From: JAJPKK01 sp963800215
Lineage (GTDB): Bacteria > Pseudomonadota > Alphaproteobacteria > Rhizobiales > Xanthobacteraceae
Direction of reading: 5' to 3'
Assembly: GCA_963800215.1 (NCBI GenBank)
Contig: CAWCZY010000005.1
Span: 1 to 64,000 of the forward strand
Length of the DNA stretch: 64,000 nt
The translations under genes and the position numbers were made by a program. The notes beneath the pieces were generated by a model. The model was given only the letters and a program-made list of their open reading frames with translations, searched no databases and was not told the origin of the DNA. Shown here piece by piece: positions 30,401 through 41,214 of this stretch. Position 1 is the first letter of the stretch; each line of letters begins with the position of its first letter.

Positions 30401-31593
30401 TGCGATCTTCTCGTCGGGATCTCGGCGCCGATACGGACGCGGCAATTCGGTGACGGGAGACGGCGACGCCGGCCTGTCCGCCAATGCGGACGGCTGACGC
30501 CCGGAAATGATGGGGTTCATCGGACGCTGGAAACGCCGATTGAGATCGTCTGTCCGGCCTGCCCTGTCCTGTGGCTGCGCGCATGGTTGGCTGTGGCGGT
30601 ACGGAAACAGGACCGGCGTTGTTCGCTTTCAGGCTGCGAAACAGGGAGGGTACTACCTCGGTTACGCTCGATCACAAAATTTTGCCTCGAAAATCTCATA
30701 ATGGCCCCTCTGTTACCGCAAATACATCTCGAAAGCGTTCCAAAGGAACGTTTCGGACATTCGAAGGCTTCACCGTGATCCTTCGACAGCCGTCTAGGCA
30801 ATGGAAAGACTTAGCACAGTTTTCGTTCCTTCAAGTCTTCAATTGCTCACGACTATACTTAAAGATTCCCGGAAAGAAGCCTCGCGATCTCATTGTCGAT
30901 GAGAGCCGAACGCGACGAATACTAAGAGAAAACCGGAGAGCCGGAGTGCCATCAAAATACACGTCCACCTCCAGTGTGGCAACGGCCTTGATCTTGCCGC
31001 GATCGGCCGTCCCAATTGACGCCACGGCAACGGATTTGCGACCGTTCTGCTCGATAATTGCAAAGGCCTGAATTCGCAGCCTTAATTGCCGAGAGCCCGT
31101 CTTCGATGCGATGCAGCGCAGCGCGCTGCCGACATTAAATACGCTATTAAGATGACGCTTTGCGGGCTGTGGGGATTTCCAACCGCCGGCCGACACTATC
31201 TCGTCAACTCTTTGTTATAAAAGTCGTTTTCCTGGGCGATTACGACGGGTAACCCAAGCCCTTGACAGCGCTGAAATGCGGTTTCGGCGCTGCACCCAGA
31301 GCGCTATGACGCCTTTGCATCAACTATGTGACATTCTCGCAACAACTATATGATGAAATTTTTGGTGACGCTCGCGGGAGAAATGCACCCGATCTGCCAG
31401 GGAACAACGCCTGAGGCTTGCGGGATACAGGAGCGCTGAAATTCGCCTGTTGGAACGGCTCGTCGGCCTACGGGTTTGTGGTCCCAAACCGATAGTGATC
31501 CGAAAGCCGCTGGCTCAGGCCGGCTCAGGCGCAGAATCCGAGAGATCCGGACGCCGATCCGACTTGATCCGAGCGCATCCCGCCCGCAAGCGA
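30401..31593. other. AT-richer dnaA-rpsT gap, candidate origin region
   Basis: A gap of about 1.2 kb that is visibly richer in A and T than its flanks, especially 30640-31350. It contains no confident gene (one possible ORF at 30831-31196). In several Bradyrhizobium relatives the predicted origin lies by dnaA, but I find no exact DnaA boxes here, so origin function is only a possibility. Confidence 0.35.
30831..31196 (-). CDS. possible hypothetical protein
   Basis: A 121-residue frame in the AT-richer gap. The segment FAIIEQNGRKSVAVASIGTADRGKIKAVATLEVDVYFDG reads like a genuine beta-rich protein, but there are no recognisable motifs and no good ribosome site. It could be a gene remnant or chance. 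Composition differs from neighbouring genes. Confidence 0.3.
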   Translation of the reverse strand: MSAGGWKSPQPAKRHLNSVFNVGSALRCIASKTGSRQLRLRIQAFAIIEQNGRKSVAVASIGTADRGKIKAVATLEVDVYFDGTPALRFSLSIRRVRLSSTMRSRGFFPGIFKYSREQLKT

Positions 31594-31857
31594 TCAGCCG
31601 AGCTTGGCGATCCGGTGGGTCAGGCGCGACACCTTCCGGCTCGCCGTCTTCTTGTGGACGATGCCATTGCGGGCGGCGCGCATCAGCGCCGGCTCGGCGG
31701 CGACCAGCGCCGCCTGGGCGGCCGCCTTGTCGCCGGTCGAAATGGCATCCTCGACGACGCGCAGCGAGCTGCGCATGCGTGTCCGCCGCGCCTTGTTGAC
31801 TGCGGTGCGGTGCGCGATCTTGCGCGTGGCCTTCTTGGCCGATTTCGTGTTGGCCAT
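31594..31857 (-). CDS. rpsT: 30S ribosomal protein S20
   Basis: Primary 16S rRNA-binding protein. It begins MANTKSAKKATRKIAHRTAVNKARRTRMRS and ends ASRKVSRLTHRIAKLG, an unmistakable S20 of 87 residues, strongly basic. I chose ATG 31857 because the family starts MANTKSA. Located upstream of dnaA as in other Rhizobiales. Confidence 0.98.
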   Translation of the reverse strand: MANTKSAKKATRKIAHRTAVNKARRTRMRSSLRVVEDAISTGDKAAAQAALVAAEPALMRAARNGIVHKKTASRKVSRLTHRIAKLG

Positions 31858-32001
31858 TGATGTTCCGTGGCTTCGCCAGTGGCGGAAAAAAGCAGCGGCG
31901 GCGTGAACCGCCGCCGGATTGGCGACGCTTATAGTGGGGCGACGGGAAGGCGTCAACGCGCTCGTGCGGGCGGCGAGCCTGATCCCCGTCGGGAGGCCCC
32001 G

Positions 32002-32899
32002 TCACGCCACCCGCTTGGCCCGCGCCTGATCGTAGCCGGCGACGACCGCCGCACGGTCGGCCGCAGAGAACGCGGCGAGCGGCGGCATCACCCGCGCCCA
32101 GGCCTGGTCGCCATGGATGTGGCCGAGCAGCGATTTGATGCCCGGCACCAGCGGCCTGCCTTCGAACAGCTTGCGGATCGTCACCGCCGCTTCCAGCGCA
32201 GCCGCATCGCCGTGATGGAAGGCGCGGGCGCACAGATCGGCATTGAGATTGGCGGTCGCCGAAATGCAGCCCGCGAAGGCCCCGCCGCGCGCCTCCAGCA
32301 GCGCCGCTTCGGTCGAGGGAAACACATGGAAGCCGGGATCGATCGCCGCGGCCTCGCGGGCATAGGCCATGTCGCCGGACGAATTCTTCGAGGCCGAGGA
32401 TGCGGGCACCGTAGGCTTCGCGCAGCCGGCGGATCAGTCTGGGCTGCCAGGGCAGGCCGGACAATTGCGGGTAGTGGTAGAGATAGATCGGGATCGGCTG
32501 GTCCGCCGTCGCCGCGACGATGGTGCCGATATAGGCGGCGAGCCCGTCATCCGGTACGCCCTTGTAGTAGAACGGCGGCAGCACCAGCGCGCCGGCGAAG
32601 CCGAGTTCGGCCGCATGGCGGGTCAGCGCTACCGCGTCGGCGGTCGCCGCCGCTCCGGTTCCCACCATCATGCTTTCCAGCGGCAGGCCGGCGGCGCGGT
32701 AGGCGTTCATCACCGTCTTGCGCTGAGCGAGCGAGAACGAGGTCGCCTCTCCGGTGGTGCCGAGCACATTGAGGCCGTCGCAGCCGTTGCCGAGGAGAAA
32801 ATGCGCGAGTGCGGTGGCGCGGCCGCAATCGGGTTCGCCGTTGTCGTCGATCGCGGTCGCGATCGCGGCGATGACTCCGCGAAGGGCTTGCTTGGTCAT
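32002..32899 (-). CDS. DapA-family aldolase (dihydrodipicolinate synthase / N-acetylneuraminate lyase), frameshifted
   Basis: TIM-barrel Schiff-base aldolase. The N-terminus GVIAAIATAIDDNGEPD and VLGTTGEATSFSLAQRKTVM (GTTGE motif near residue 45) are typical. IPIYLYHYPQLSG holds the conserved Tyr, and the Schiff-base Lys is expected at ILGLKNSSGDM, exactly where the frame breaks near 32390. One extra base explains it (898 less one is 299 codons). Divergence from lysine-pathway DapA and its isolation suggest a catabolic 2-keto acid aldolase; substrate unknown. Confidence 0.87.
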
Positions 32900-32942
32900 G
32901 TCGGTCTCCACAAAGCTGGCACGATCATGCGTCGGGCGCGGT

Positions 32943-35222
<2,280 letters not shown>

Positions 35223-35417
35223 TGCTACTCCTCGTGCCCGGGTTCGGCGGGGCGGCGGAACTTACCGGAATGGGTGGTGATTGCTCAAGACGCCTCGCAG
35301 GCCGGCGTGCTGCGATGCCGAGCGGAGTCGAAACCGGACGAACCGAGTTGAACCTTGCGCCGCGCCGGGGTAAGCCGGAGCGGCCAATCCATCCTCATTG
35401 ATCCGCGACGGCCCGCC

Positions 35418-35735
35418 ATGTTCCGCTTCTTCTTTCGCGCCATCGGCTTCATCTTCCTGGCCGTGGGCTTTGTGTTTTTCGTCTATGACGGCACCAAGTC
35501 GATTGCCGGCAATGCGTTGTTCTATACGCCGCTGAGCGACACCTGGAATTCGGTTCATGCGGCGAGCCTGCAGCAGTTGCAGCCGGTGATCGAGCACTAT
35601 GGCGGGAAGCTCGCGTGGGACCAGGTCGCACGGTGGATTCTCGCAGCCCCGACTTTTGCCGTGTTCGGGGTGATCGGATCGCTACTGGTGCTGATCGGCC
35701 GCAAGCCGAAGCCGCTGATCGGCTACGACCGCTGA
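35418..35735 (+). CDS. small two-helix membrane protein, unknown function
   Basis: 105 residues. Hydrophobic helix at 2-25 (RFFFRAIGFIFLAVGFVFFVYDG) and a second at about 75-97 (APTFAVFGVIGSLLVLIGRK), with a soluble segment between containing SDTWNSVHAASLQQLQPVIEH. A family of this pattern is common and uncharacterised in Bradyrhizobium-type genomes. Start chosen at MFRFFFRAI; the longer frame to 35355 is not supported. Divergent from maeB. Confidence 0.75.
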   Translation: MFRFFFRAIGFIFLAVGFVFFVYDGTKSIAGNALFYTPLSDTWNSVHAASLQQLQPVIEHYGGKLAWDQVARWILAAPTFAVFGVIGSLLVLIGRKPKPLIGYDR

Positions 35736-35757
35736 CGCGGCCGCCACGAGCGCGCGC

Positions 35758-36252
35758 TCACTTGAGCGCTTCGACCCCCGCCATGCAGGTCTGCAGGTCC
35801 TGCGACCCGGCGCCGCCGCTGCAGCCGATGGCGCCGACGATCTTGCCGCCGAGCACGAGCGGCACGCCGCCCCGCGACCCGATCATGCCGTCGAGCGTCA
35901 TCTGGTAGACGAATTCGAAGCCCTTGCCGAGGTTGTCCTCGAACGCCTTGGTGGGGCGGCGGAAGATCGCGGCGGTCCGCGCCTTGTGCTGGGCGATGGC
36001 GACGGAGGCGTATTGGGTGTTGTCCATCTTCTCGAAATAGACGAGATCGCCGGTCGGGCCGACCACCGCGACCGCCATGAACCAGTTGTTCTTCCTGGCC
36101 TCCGCCACCGCCGCATCGGCGGCCTTGCGGGAGAGTTCGAGATTGATCGTCTCGCCATAGGGTGGCGTGCCTGGAGGCGCCTGCGCGAACGCCGGCGCGC
36201 CGAGCAGCATCGACACCGCCATCAGCAACCCTGAAAAAACCACTCTGGACAT
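35758..36252 (-). CDS. exported heme-binding-like protein (GlcG/HbpS, DUF336)
   Basis: The N-terminal signal peptide (VVFSGLLMAVSMLLGAPAFAQ) is followed by the GlcG/HbpS domain: LELSRKAADAAVAEARKNNW, MAVAVVGPTGDLVYFEKMDN, FRRPTKAFED and SRGGVPLVLGGKIVGAIGCSGG. ATG 36252 follows GGGAGG. Related exported proteins bind heme in Streptomyces (HbpS); other family members lie in glycolate operons. A ligand cannot be assigned here. Confidence 0.86.
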   Translation of the reverse strand: MSRVVFSGLLMAVSMLLGAPAFAQAPPGTPPYGETINLELSRKAADAAVAEARKNNWFMAVAVVGPTGDLVYFEKMDNTQYASVAIAQHKARTAAIFRRPTKAFEDNLGKGFEFVYQMTLDGMIGSRGGVPLVLGGKIVGAIGCSGGAGSQDLQTCMAGVEALK

Positions 36253-36503
36253 GGATGTCCTCCCACGATTTTTTTGCTTGGCCGAAATGCGCCTGATGAG
36301 GCCGGGGGGCCGGCGCGGGCGGAGCATAGGGCGTCGGCCACGGCTGCGAAACAGAAATGTTCGCCGCAAAAATGTTCACCGCCGCCTCCCGGCGGCGTGA
36401 CCGCGGGCGAGTGCAAGCGGGCCGAGACGTGATGTGACGGCGGATGCGAAATCGCGCGCCTGCGCTTATATTTGCGTCATCCACTCACATCGGGAGACCG
36501 ACC

Positions 36504-37163
36504 ATGTTCATGTCCAGGAAGAAGCCGGAGATGCCGACCGCGGCGACGGCGCTCAAGGGCCGCGCCGAGCCGATCGCCCCGGCCTCGAACCATTTCGTCA
36601 ATGGCCGGCCGCTCGAGGGACCGTGGCCGCAAGGCCTCGAGACCGCGATGTTCGGCATGGGCTGCTTCTGGGGCGCCGAGCGCAAATTCTGGGAATTGGG
36701 CGACGGCATCTACACCACCGCGGTCGGCTATGCCGGCGGCCTCACGCCCAACCCGACCTACCGCGAGGTCTGCAGCGGCGAAACCGGCCACAACGAGGTG
36801 GTGCTCGTGGTGTTCGACCCCAAGAAGATTTCCTATGAGCGCCTGCTCAAGACGTTCTGGGAAAACCACGACCCGACCCAGGGCATGCGCCAGGGCAATG
36901 ATGTCGGCACCCAGTACCGCTCCGGCATCTATGCCGCCACTCCCGCGCAGCGCCAGGCGGCGGAAGCGTCCAGGGCGATGTACCAGACCGCGATCAAGGC
37001 CAAGGGCCACGACACCATCACCACCGAAATCCTCGACGCGCCGCCGTTCTATTATGCCGAGGACTACCACCAGCAATATCTGGCCAAGAATCCGTTCGGC
37101 TATTGCGGGCTCGGCGGCACCGGCGTGAGTTGCCCGATCGGTATCGGTGTGGCAACGGCGTAA
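36504..37163 (+). CDS. msrA: peptide-methionine (S)-S-oxide reductase MsrA
   Basis: Repairs oxidised methionine. The catalytic motif is MGCFWGAERKFWEL near residue 52, followed by YTTAVGYAGGLTPNPTYREVCSG and HNEVVLVVFDP. The C-terminal end has FYYAEDYHQQYLAKNP and resolving-type cysteines (FGYCGLGGTGVSCPIG). At 219 residues it matches the E. coli-like longer form. ATG 36504 is preceded by GGGAGA. Confidence 0.96.
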   Translation: MFMSRKKPEMPTAATALKGRAEPIAPASNHFVNGRPLEGPWPQGLETAMFGMGCFWGAERKFWELGDGIYTTAVGYAGGLTPNPTYREVCSGETGHNEVVLVVFDPKKISYERLLKTFWENHDPTQGMRQGNDVGTQYRSGIYAATPAQRQAAEASRAMYQTAIKAKGHDTITTEILDAPPFYYAEDYHQQYLAKNPFGYCGLGGTGVSCPIGIGVATA

Positions 37164-37288
37164 GCGCGCACGGTCCAACTTCTGGAACCAATTTGGGCGG
37201 CGGGGTCGCTTCGGCCCCGCCGCCTTTGCACGCGGGGGCAAATCGTGCTGCCTTCGACCCGCCGGCGACCTCGATGCAGGGGGGCACC

Positions 37289-37830
37289 ATGGAAAAGATC
37301 GTTCGTTTCGTCGAAGCGGTGATTTTCTACAGCCGCTGGCTGCTGGCGCCGCTCTATCTGGGCCTCGTCGCCGCGCTCCTGATCCTGATGCTGCACTTCT
37401 TCAAGGTGTTCGGCCTGTTCGTCCTCGACCTCCTGTCGGACAGCCCGAACGACGTCATCCTCGGCGTTCTCAGCCTGATCGATGTGGTCTTCACCGCCAA
37501 TCTCGTCCTGATCGTCATCTTTTCCGGCTACGAGAACTTCGTGTCGCAGATCAACACTGCGGGCGGCGTGGGGATTCACGGCCGCTGTGGATGTCGCGGG
37601 TCGATTTCGGCGGCCTGAAGCAGAAGCTGATCACCTCGATCGTGGCGATCTCGGCGGTCGAGGTGCTCAAGGCCTTCATGAACATCGACCATTACGACAC
37701 CTCCAAGCTCGGCTGGCTGGTGGGCATCCACATCGTCTTCCTCGGCTCCATGCTGGTGGTCGCCGTGGCCGATCGGTTGGGCGCCGGCTACAAATCCGAA
37801 GACGCCGAGGCGCCGCCGGCCGCCCACTGA
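37289..37830 (+). CDS. YqhA-like inner-membrane protein (TIGR00645/UPF0114), frameshifted
   Basis: Four hydrophobic segments. The N-terminal half is EKIVRFVEAVIFYSRWLLAPLYLGL and IDVVFTANLVLIVIFSGYENFVS, diagnostic of UPF0114. The second half, in another frame, is LWMSRVDFGGLKQKLITSIV and HIVFLGSMLVVAVADRL. The break is near 37575; one missing base gives 181 codons. Function is unknown in all bacteria I know of. Confidence 0.87.
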
Positions 37831-38024
37831 CGTCTCGGCGTGGGACCGCCTCGACCCGGCGCCGCGCGGTGCCGATGGGTCCAGGCTGGCGCTTCGGTCG
37901 CTGCGATTTGTTCGAAAATCGGCGAACGCCGCCTCTATTTAGTGAGGAGTTGCCTTCGGTTAGGGTTTGTTAACCATAAATCTTTAAATCCGGCAGAAGG
38001 CCAGTCCAACCCGCCGGATCTCGC

Positions 38025-38654
38025 ATGCGGCACGTCCGCCTCGCTATTCTCCTTCTCGCCGCGCTGGCGGTTGCGGGCTGTGCCCGCACCGTGGTTCCGG
38101 CTGCAGTTGCACCGGGCGGGCCCGGCGGCCTCGGCTACGGTGCGCCGCCCCCGCCTCCACTGTCGCCCGTGAATCTCGTGGCCGGCGCGCCGCTGCCGCC
38201 TTACACCCTCGATTCCGGCGACCGGCTGCGGGTCGTGGTGTTCGGCCAGGACTCCCTGACCAACAGCTACGGCGTGGATGCCGCCGGCAACATCACCCTG
38301 CCGCTGATTGGCGCCGTGCGCGCACGCGGCCTGACCACGACCGAACTGTCCGGCGCGCTCGCCGCGCGGCTGCGCCAGGGTTTCTTGCGCGAGCCCCATG
38401 TGGCGGTGGAGGTCGAACTCTACCGGCCGTTCTTCATCCTCGGCGAAGTGGTCTTTCCCGGGCAATATCCCTATGTGCCGAACATGACCGCCGAGACCGC
38501 CGTCGCGATTGCCGGCGGGTTCACGCCGCGCGCCTGGCGCCCCACCGTCGAACTCAGCCGGCCGGTCGACGGCGTCGTGGCGCGCCAGCTCGTGCCGGTC
38601 ATCACGCAGATGAATCCGGGCGATACGATCGTGGTGGACGAGCGCTGGTTCTGA
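38025..38654 (+). CDS. polysaccharide export lipoprotein (Wza/ExoF family)
   Basis: The N-terminus is a lipoprotein signal peptide with lipobox LAVAGC (Cys near residue 20). After a proline-rich linker comes the polysaccharide export domain (about 60-150): YTLDSGDRLRVVVFGQDSLTNSYGVDAAGNITLPLIGAV and EPHVAVEVELYRPFFILGEV. A SLBB-like segment follows (GQYPYVPNMTAETAVAIAGGFTPRA). At 209 residues it is the short form seen in Rhizobiales. Upstream at about 37968-37986 is an AT-rich TTAACCATA stretch resembling a CtrA half-site. No other exopolysaccharide gene is adjacent. Confidence 0.9.
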   Translation: MRHVRLAILLLAALAVAGCARTVVPAAVAPGGPGGLGYGAPPPPPLSPVNLVAGAPLPPYTLDSGDRLRVVVFGQDSLTNSYGVDAAGNITLPLIGAVRARGLTTTELSGALAARLRQGFLREPHVAVEVELYRPFFILGEVVFPGQYPYVPNMTAETAVAIAGGFTPRAWRPTVELSRPVDGVVARQLVPVITQMNPGDTIVVDERWF

Positions 38655-38688
38655 CGCGGCGCGTCCAACGCTCTACATCCGCGGCTCT

Positions 38689-39357
38689 TCACCCGACATA
38701 CTTGCCGAGCCAGGCGAGGGTGCGTTGGAGCGCCTCCCGGTGGGCGGCCTCGTTATAGGCGCTGCGATCGTCGCAGGAAAAGCCGTGGCCGGCGTGGTAG
38801 ACGTGGATCTCCACCTCGGGCCGCTTCGCCCTGACGATCTCCACATCGGTCAGCGGGATCGACTGGTCCTGGTCGCCGAAATGCAGCAGCGTCGGCACCT
38901 TCGGCTTCAGGTCGGCGTTCTTGGCGATGGCGCCGCCGTAATAGCCGATCGCGCAGGACAAGCCGTCGAGCTTGCAGGCGGCGAGGAAGGCGACGCTGCC
39001 GCCCATGCAATAGCCGACGATGCCGACCTTGCCGGCGGGCTTGACCGCATCGATCGCAGCGGCGGTGTCGAGCATCATCTTGGCCCAGTCGATCTTGGGG
39101 ATGAAGGTGCGCGCGTGCTCGATCTCGGCCGGCGTGTAGCCGCATTCGAAGTTGGGTTCGATGCGGTCGAACACGGCGGGCGCGACCGCGGCATAGCCGA
39201 GCGCGGCGAAACGGTCGCACAGGTTGCGCACGTGATTGTTGACGCCGAAAATCTCCTGAATCACCACCAGGCCGCCCTTCGGCTTGCCCGGGGGGTCGGC
39301 GCGCCAGCCGCCGAGCTTGAATCCGTCCGCGGCGGTGAGTGTAATCTTGGTGCCCAA
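38689..39357 (-). CDS. dienelactone hydrolase family protein
   Basis: Alpha/beta hydrolase with a Cys-Asp-His triad: nucleophile in GIVGYCMGGSVAF (near residue 120), Asp in LLHFGDQDQSIP and His in VYHAGHGFSCDDR. The N-terminus GGLVVIQEIFGVNNHVRNLCDRFA matches carboxymethylenebutenolidase. Length 222 residues. The substrate may be dienelactone or another lactone; no chlorocatechol genes are nearby. Confidence 0.9.
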   Translation of the reverse strand: MGTKITLTAADGFKLGGWRADPPGKPKGGLVVIQEIFGVNNHVRNLCDRFAALGYAAVAPAVFDRIEPNFECGYTPAEIEHARTFIPKIDWAKMMLDTAAAIDAVKPAGKVGIVGYCMGGSVAFLAACKLDGLSCAIGYYGGAIAKNADLKPKVPTLLHFGDQDQSIPLTDVEIVRAKRPEVEIHVYHAGHGFSCDDRSAYNEAAHREALQRTLAWLGKYVG

Positions 39358-39447
39358 ATGAAACCTCCCATCAAGCGTTTCGTGCCGGCCATCGGCGGCC
39401 TTCTATATTCGGGGCCGGGGCGGCAAGGCAACCCGCAGCACCATCGG

Positions 39448-40485
39448 TCACGCGCCCGCAGCCGCCGGTTCCGCCCGGGCCGCGCCCGCCGATCCGAACG
39501 CCTGCGCCAGCAATTCGTAGGAGTGCCGCCGCGCCGCGTGGTCGTAGATCATTGTGGTGACCATCACCTCGTCGGCCTTGGTGGCGGCGAGCAGGGGATC
39601 GAGCCGCGCCCTCACCGTCTCCGCCGTTCCCGTGAAGACGCGGCCACGATTGTGGCGGATGCGCTCGCGGTCGGCCGCCGAATAGGGATAGGCGTCGGCT
39701 TCCTCGGGGCTTGCGAGCGGCAGGTATTCGCCCTTGGAGCGGCGCAAGAAATTGAGGTCGATGGTGGTGGCGAGGCGGTCGGCTTCGGCCTGCGTGTCCG
39801 CGCAGACCGCGGCGACGCCGAGGATGGCATGAGGATGCGCCAGCGCCGCCGACGGGCGGAACCGGTTGCGGTAGCTCGTCATGGCGTCGACGGCATCGTG
39901 GGTCGCGAAGTGATGGGCGAAGGCGAAGCCGGCGCCGATGGCGGCGGCGAGCTCGGCGCTGTAGCCGCTCGATCCCAGAAGATAAACCGGCGGCAGCGCC
40001 ACGTCGGCCGGCATGGCGCGGATGTTGCGGAACGGGTGGCCGTCGGGAAAGCCGCGGGCCTCGATCAGCATCAGCTCCTGGAACCGCTCGAGGAAATCGT
40101 CGTCGTCGCGGATGTCCTGGCGGCGGCGCAGCGCCACCGAGGTGATGGGGTCGGTGCCCGGCGCGCGGCCGATGCCGAGGTCGATGCGGCCGGGAAACAG
40201 CGCCTCCAGGGTGTGGAAGCGTTCCGCCACCGTGAGCGGCGCATGGTTGGGCAGCATGACGCCGCCGGAGCCGACCCGGATGCGCGCCGTCGCCGCGGCG
40301 ATCTGGCCGATCATGATGTCCGGCGCCGAACTCGCCACCGACGGCAGGTTATGGTGCTCGGCGACCCAGTAGCGGGTGTAGCCGAGCCTGTCGGCGAGCC
40401 TGGCGAGATCAATGCTGTTGCGCAGAGCGGCCGTGCCCGACCCGCCTGTGGTCACCGGAGAGAGATCGAGAATGGATACGTGCAT
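39448..40485 (-). CDS. luciferase-like monooxygenase (LLM class, MsnO8 type)
   Basis: Flavin-dependent TIM-barrel oxidoreductase. The N-terminus VSILDLSPVTTGGSGTAALRNSIDLARLADRLGYTRYWVAEHHN and SGGVMLPNHAPLTVAERFHTLEALFPGRIDLGIGRAPG are typical of the MsnO8 group. Length 345 residues. The substrate is unknown. It lies alone between the hydrolase and a divergent GFA-family gene. Confidence 0.9.
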   Translation of the reverse strand: MHVSILDLSPVTTGGSGTAALRNSIDLARLADRLGYTRYWVAEHHNLPSVASSAPDIMIGQIAAATARIRVGSGGVMLPNHAPLTVAERFHTLEALFPGRIDLGIGRAPGTDPITSVALRRRQDIRDDDDFLERFQELMLIEARGFPDGHPFRNIRAMPADVALPPVYLLGSSGYSAELAAAIGAGFAFAHHFATHDAVDAMTSYRNRFRPSAALAHPHAILGVAAVCADTQAEADRLATTIDLNFLRRSKGEYLPLASPEEADAYPYSAADRERIRHNRGRVFTGTAETVRARLDPLLAATKADEVMVTTMIYDHAARRHSYELLAQAFGSAGAARAEPAAAGA

Positions 40486-40583
40486 GGCGCAGAGATAGTG
40501 TGCGAACGGCTGGTGCGGAACCCCGCCTCATGCGAAAGGTTCGGCCTGCGAAGCGTTCGCTGCTTCGGATCGGAGCCGATGCC

Positions 40584-41078
40584 ATGCCGGTCACCCTCGA
40601 AGGCTCGTGCCGCTGCGGCGCCGTGCGGTTTTCGGTCGCCTCGCATACGCCTTATCCCTACCAGCTCTGCTATTGCTCGATCTGCCGCAAGACCGCGGGC
40701 GGCGGTGGCTTCGCCATCAACATCATGGGCGATGCGCGCACCCTGGCCGTCACCGGCCGCAAACCCTTGCGCATTTACCGCGCCGAAATCTGCGACGACG
40801 AGGGCAACTGCGAAACCAGCAGCGGGGAGCGAAATTTCTGCAGCCGGTGCGCCAGCGCCCTGTGGATGTTCAGTCCGGAATGGCCGGACCTCGTGCATCC
40901 CTTTGCTTCCGCGATCGACACCGACCTGCCGGTGCCGCCGTCGCGCACCCACCTGATGCTCAAGTACAAGGCAAGCTGGGTCGAGCCGCTGATCGGCCCC
41001 CATGACCTCGTATTCCAGGAGTACCCGAAGCAGTCGATCGAGCAGTGGCACCGCCGCCACAAGCTGTGGGTGAAGTAG
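40584..41078 (+). CDS. GFA-family zinc-binding protein
   Basis: Glutathione-dependent formaldehyde-activating (GFA/CENP-V) family. Zinc cysteines: GSCRCGAVRF near residue 8, YCSICRKTAGGGGFAINI near 30, and FCSRCASALWMF near 88. Length 164 residues. ATG 40584 starts MPVTLEGSCRCG, as in the family; the longer frame from 40500 is not homologous. The enzymatic role of most members is unproven. Confidence 0.9.
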   Translation: MPVTLEGSCRCGAVRFSVASHTPYPYQLCYCSICRKTAGGGGFAINIMGDARTLAVTGRKPLRIYRAEICDDEGNCETSSGERNFCSRCASALWMFSPEWPDLVHPFASAIDTDLPVPPSRTHLMLKYKASWVEPLIGPHDLVFQEYPKQSIEQWHRRHKLWVK

Positions 41079-41126
41079 CGCTACTGCGTCAAAAATGGAT
41101 CGTCAGGCAGCGGGGCCCCGGTATTT

Positions 41127-41153
41127 CCCTCCCCCGCAAGCGGGAGAGGGGGA
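41127..41153. repeat. short GC-rich palindromic repeat (REP-like, copy 3)
   Basis: CCCTCCCCCGCAAGCGGGAGAGGG, the same type as the copies in the miaB-plsC gap. It lies between the convergent GFA and metZ genes. Confidence 0.75.
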
Positions 41154-41214
41154 TCGCAAATCCGCGCTTGTGACGCAGGTAGCCCAATTCCACATTGGTG
41201 CGAGGCGCTGCGCT

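Noticed and set aside
30401..31593. Exact DnaA boxes and a TTAA-N7-TTAA CtrA site in the dnaA-rpsT gap
   Set aside because: No exact box was found. The nearest CtrA-like pair near 31134-31150 has an eight-base spacer, so it was not called.
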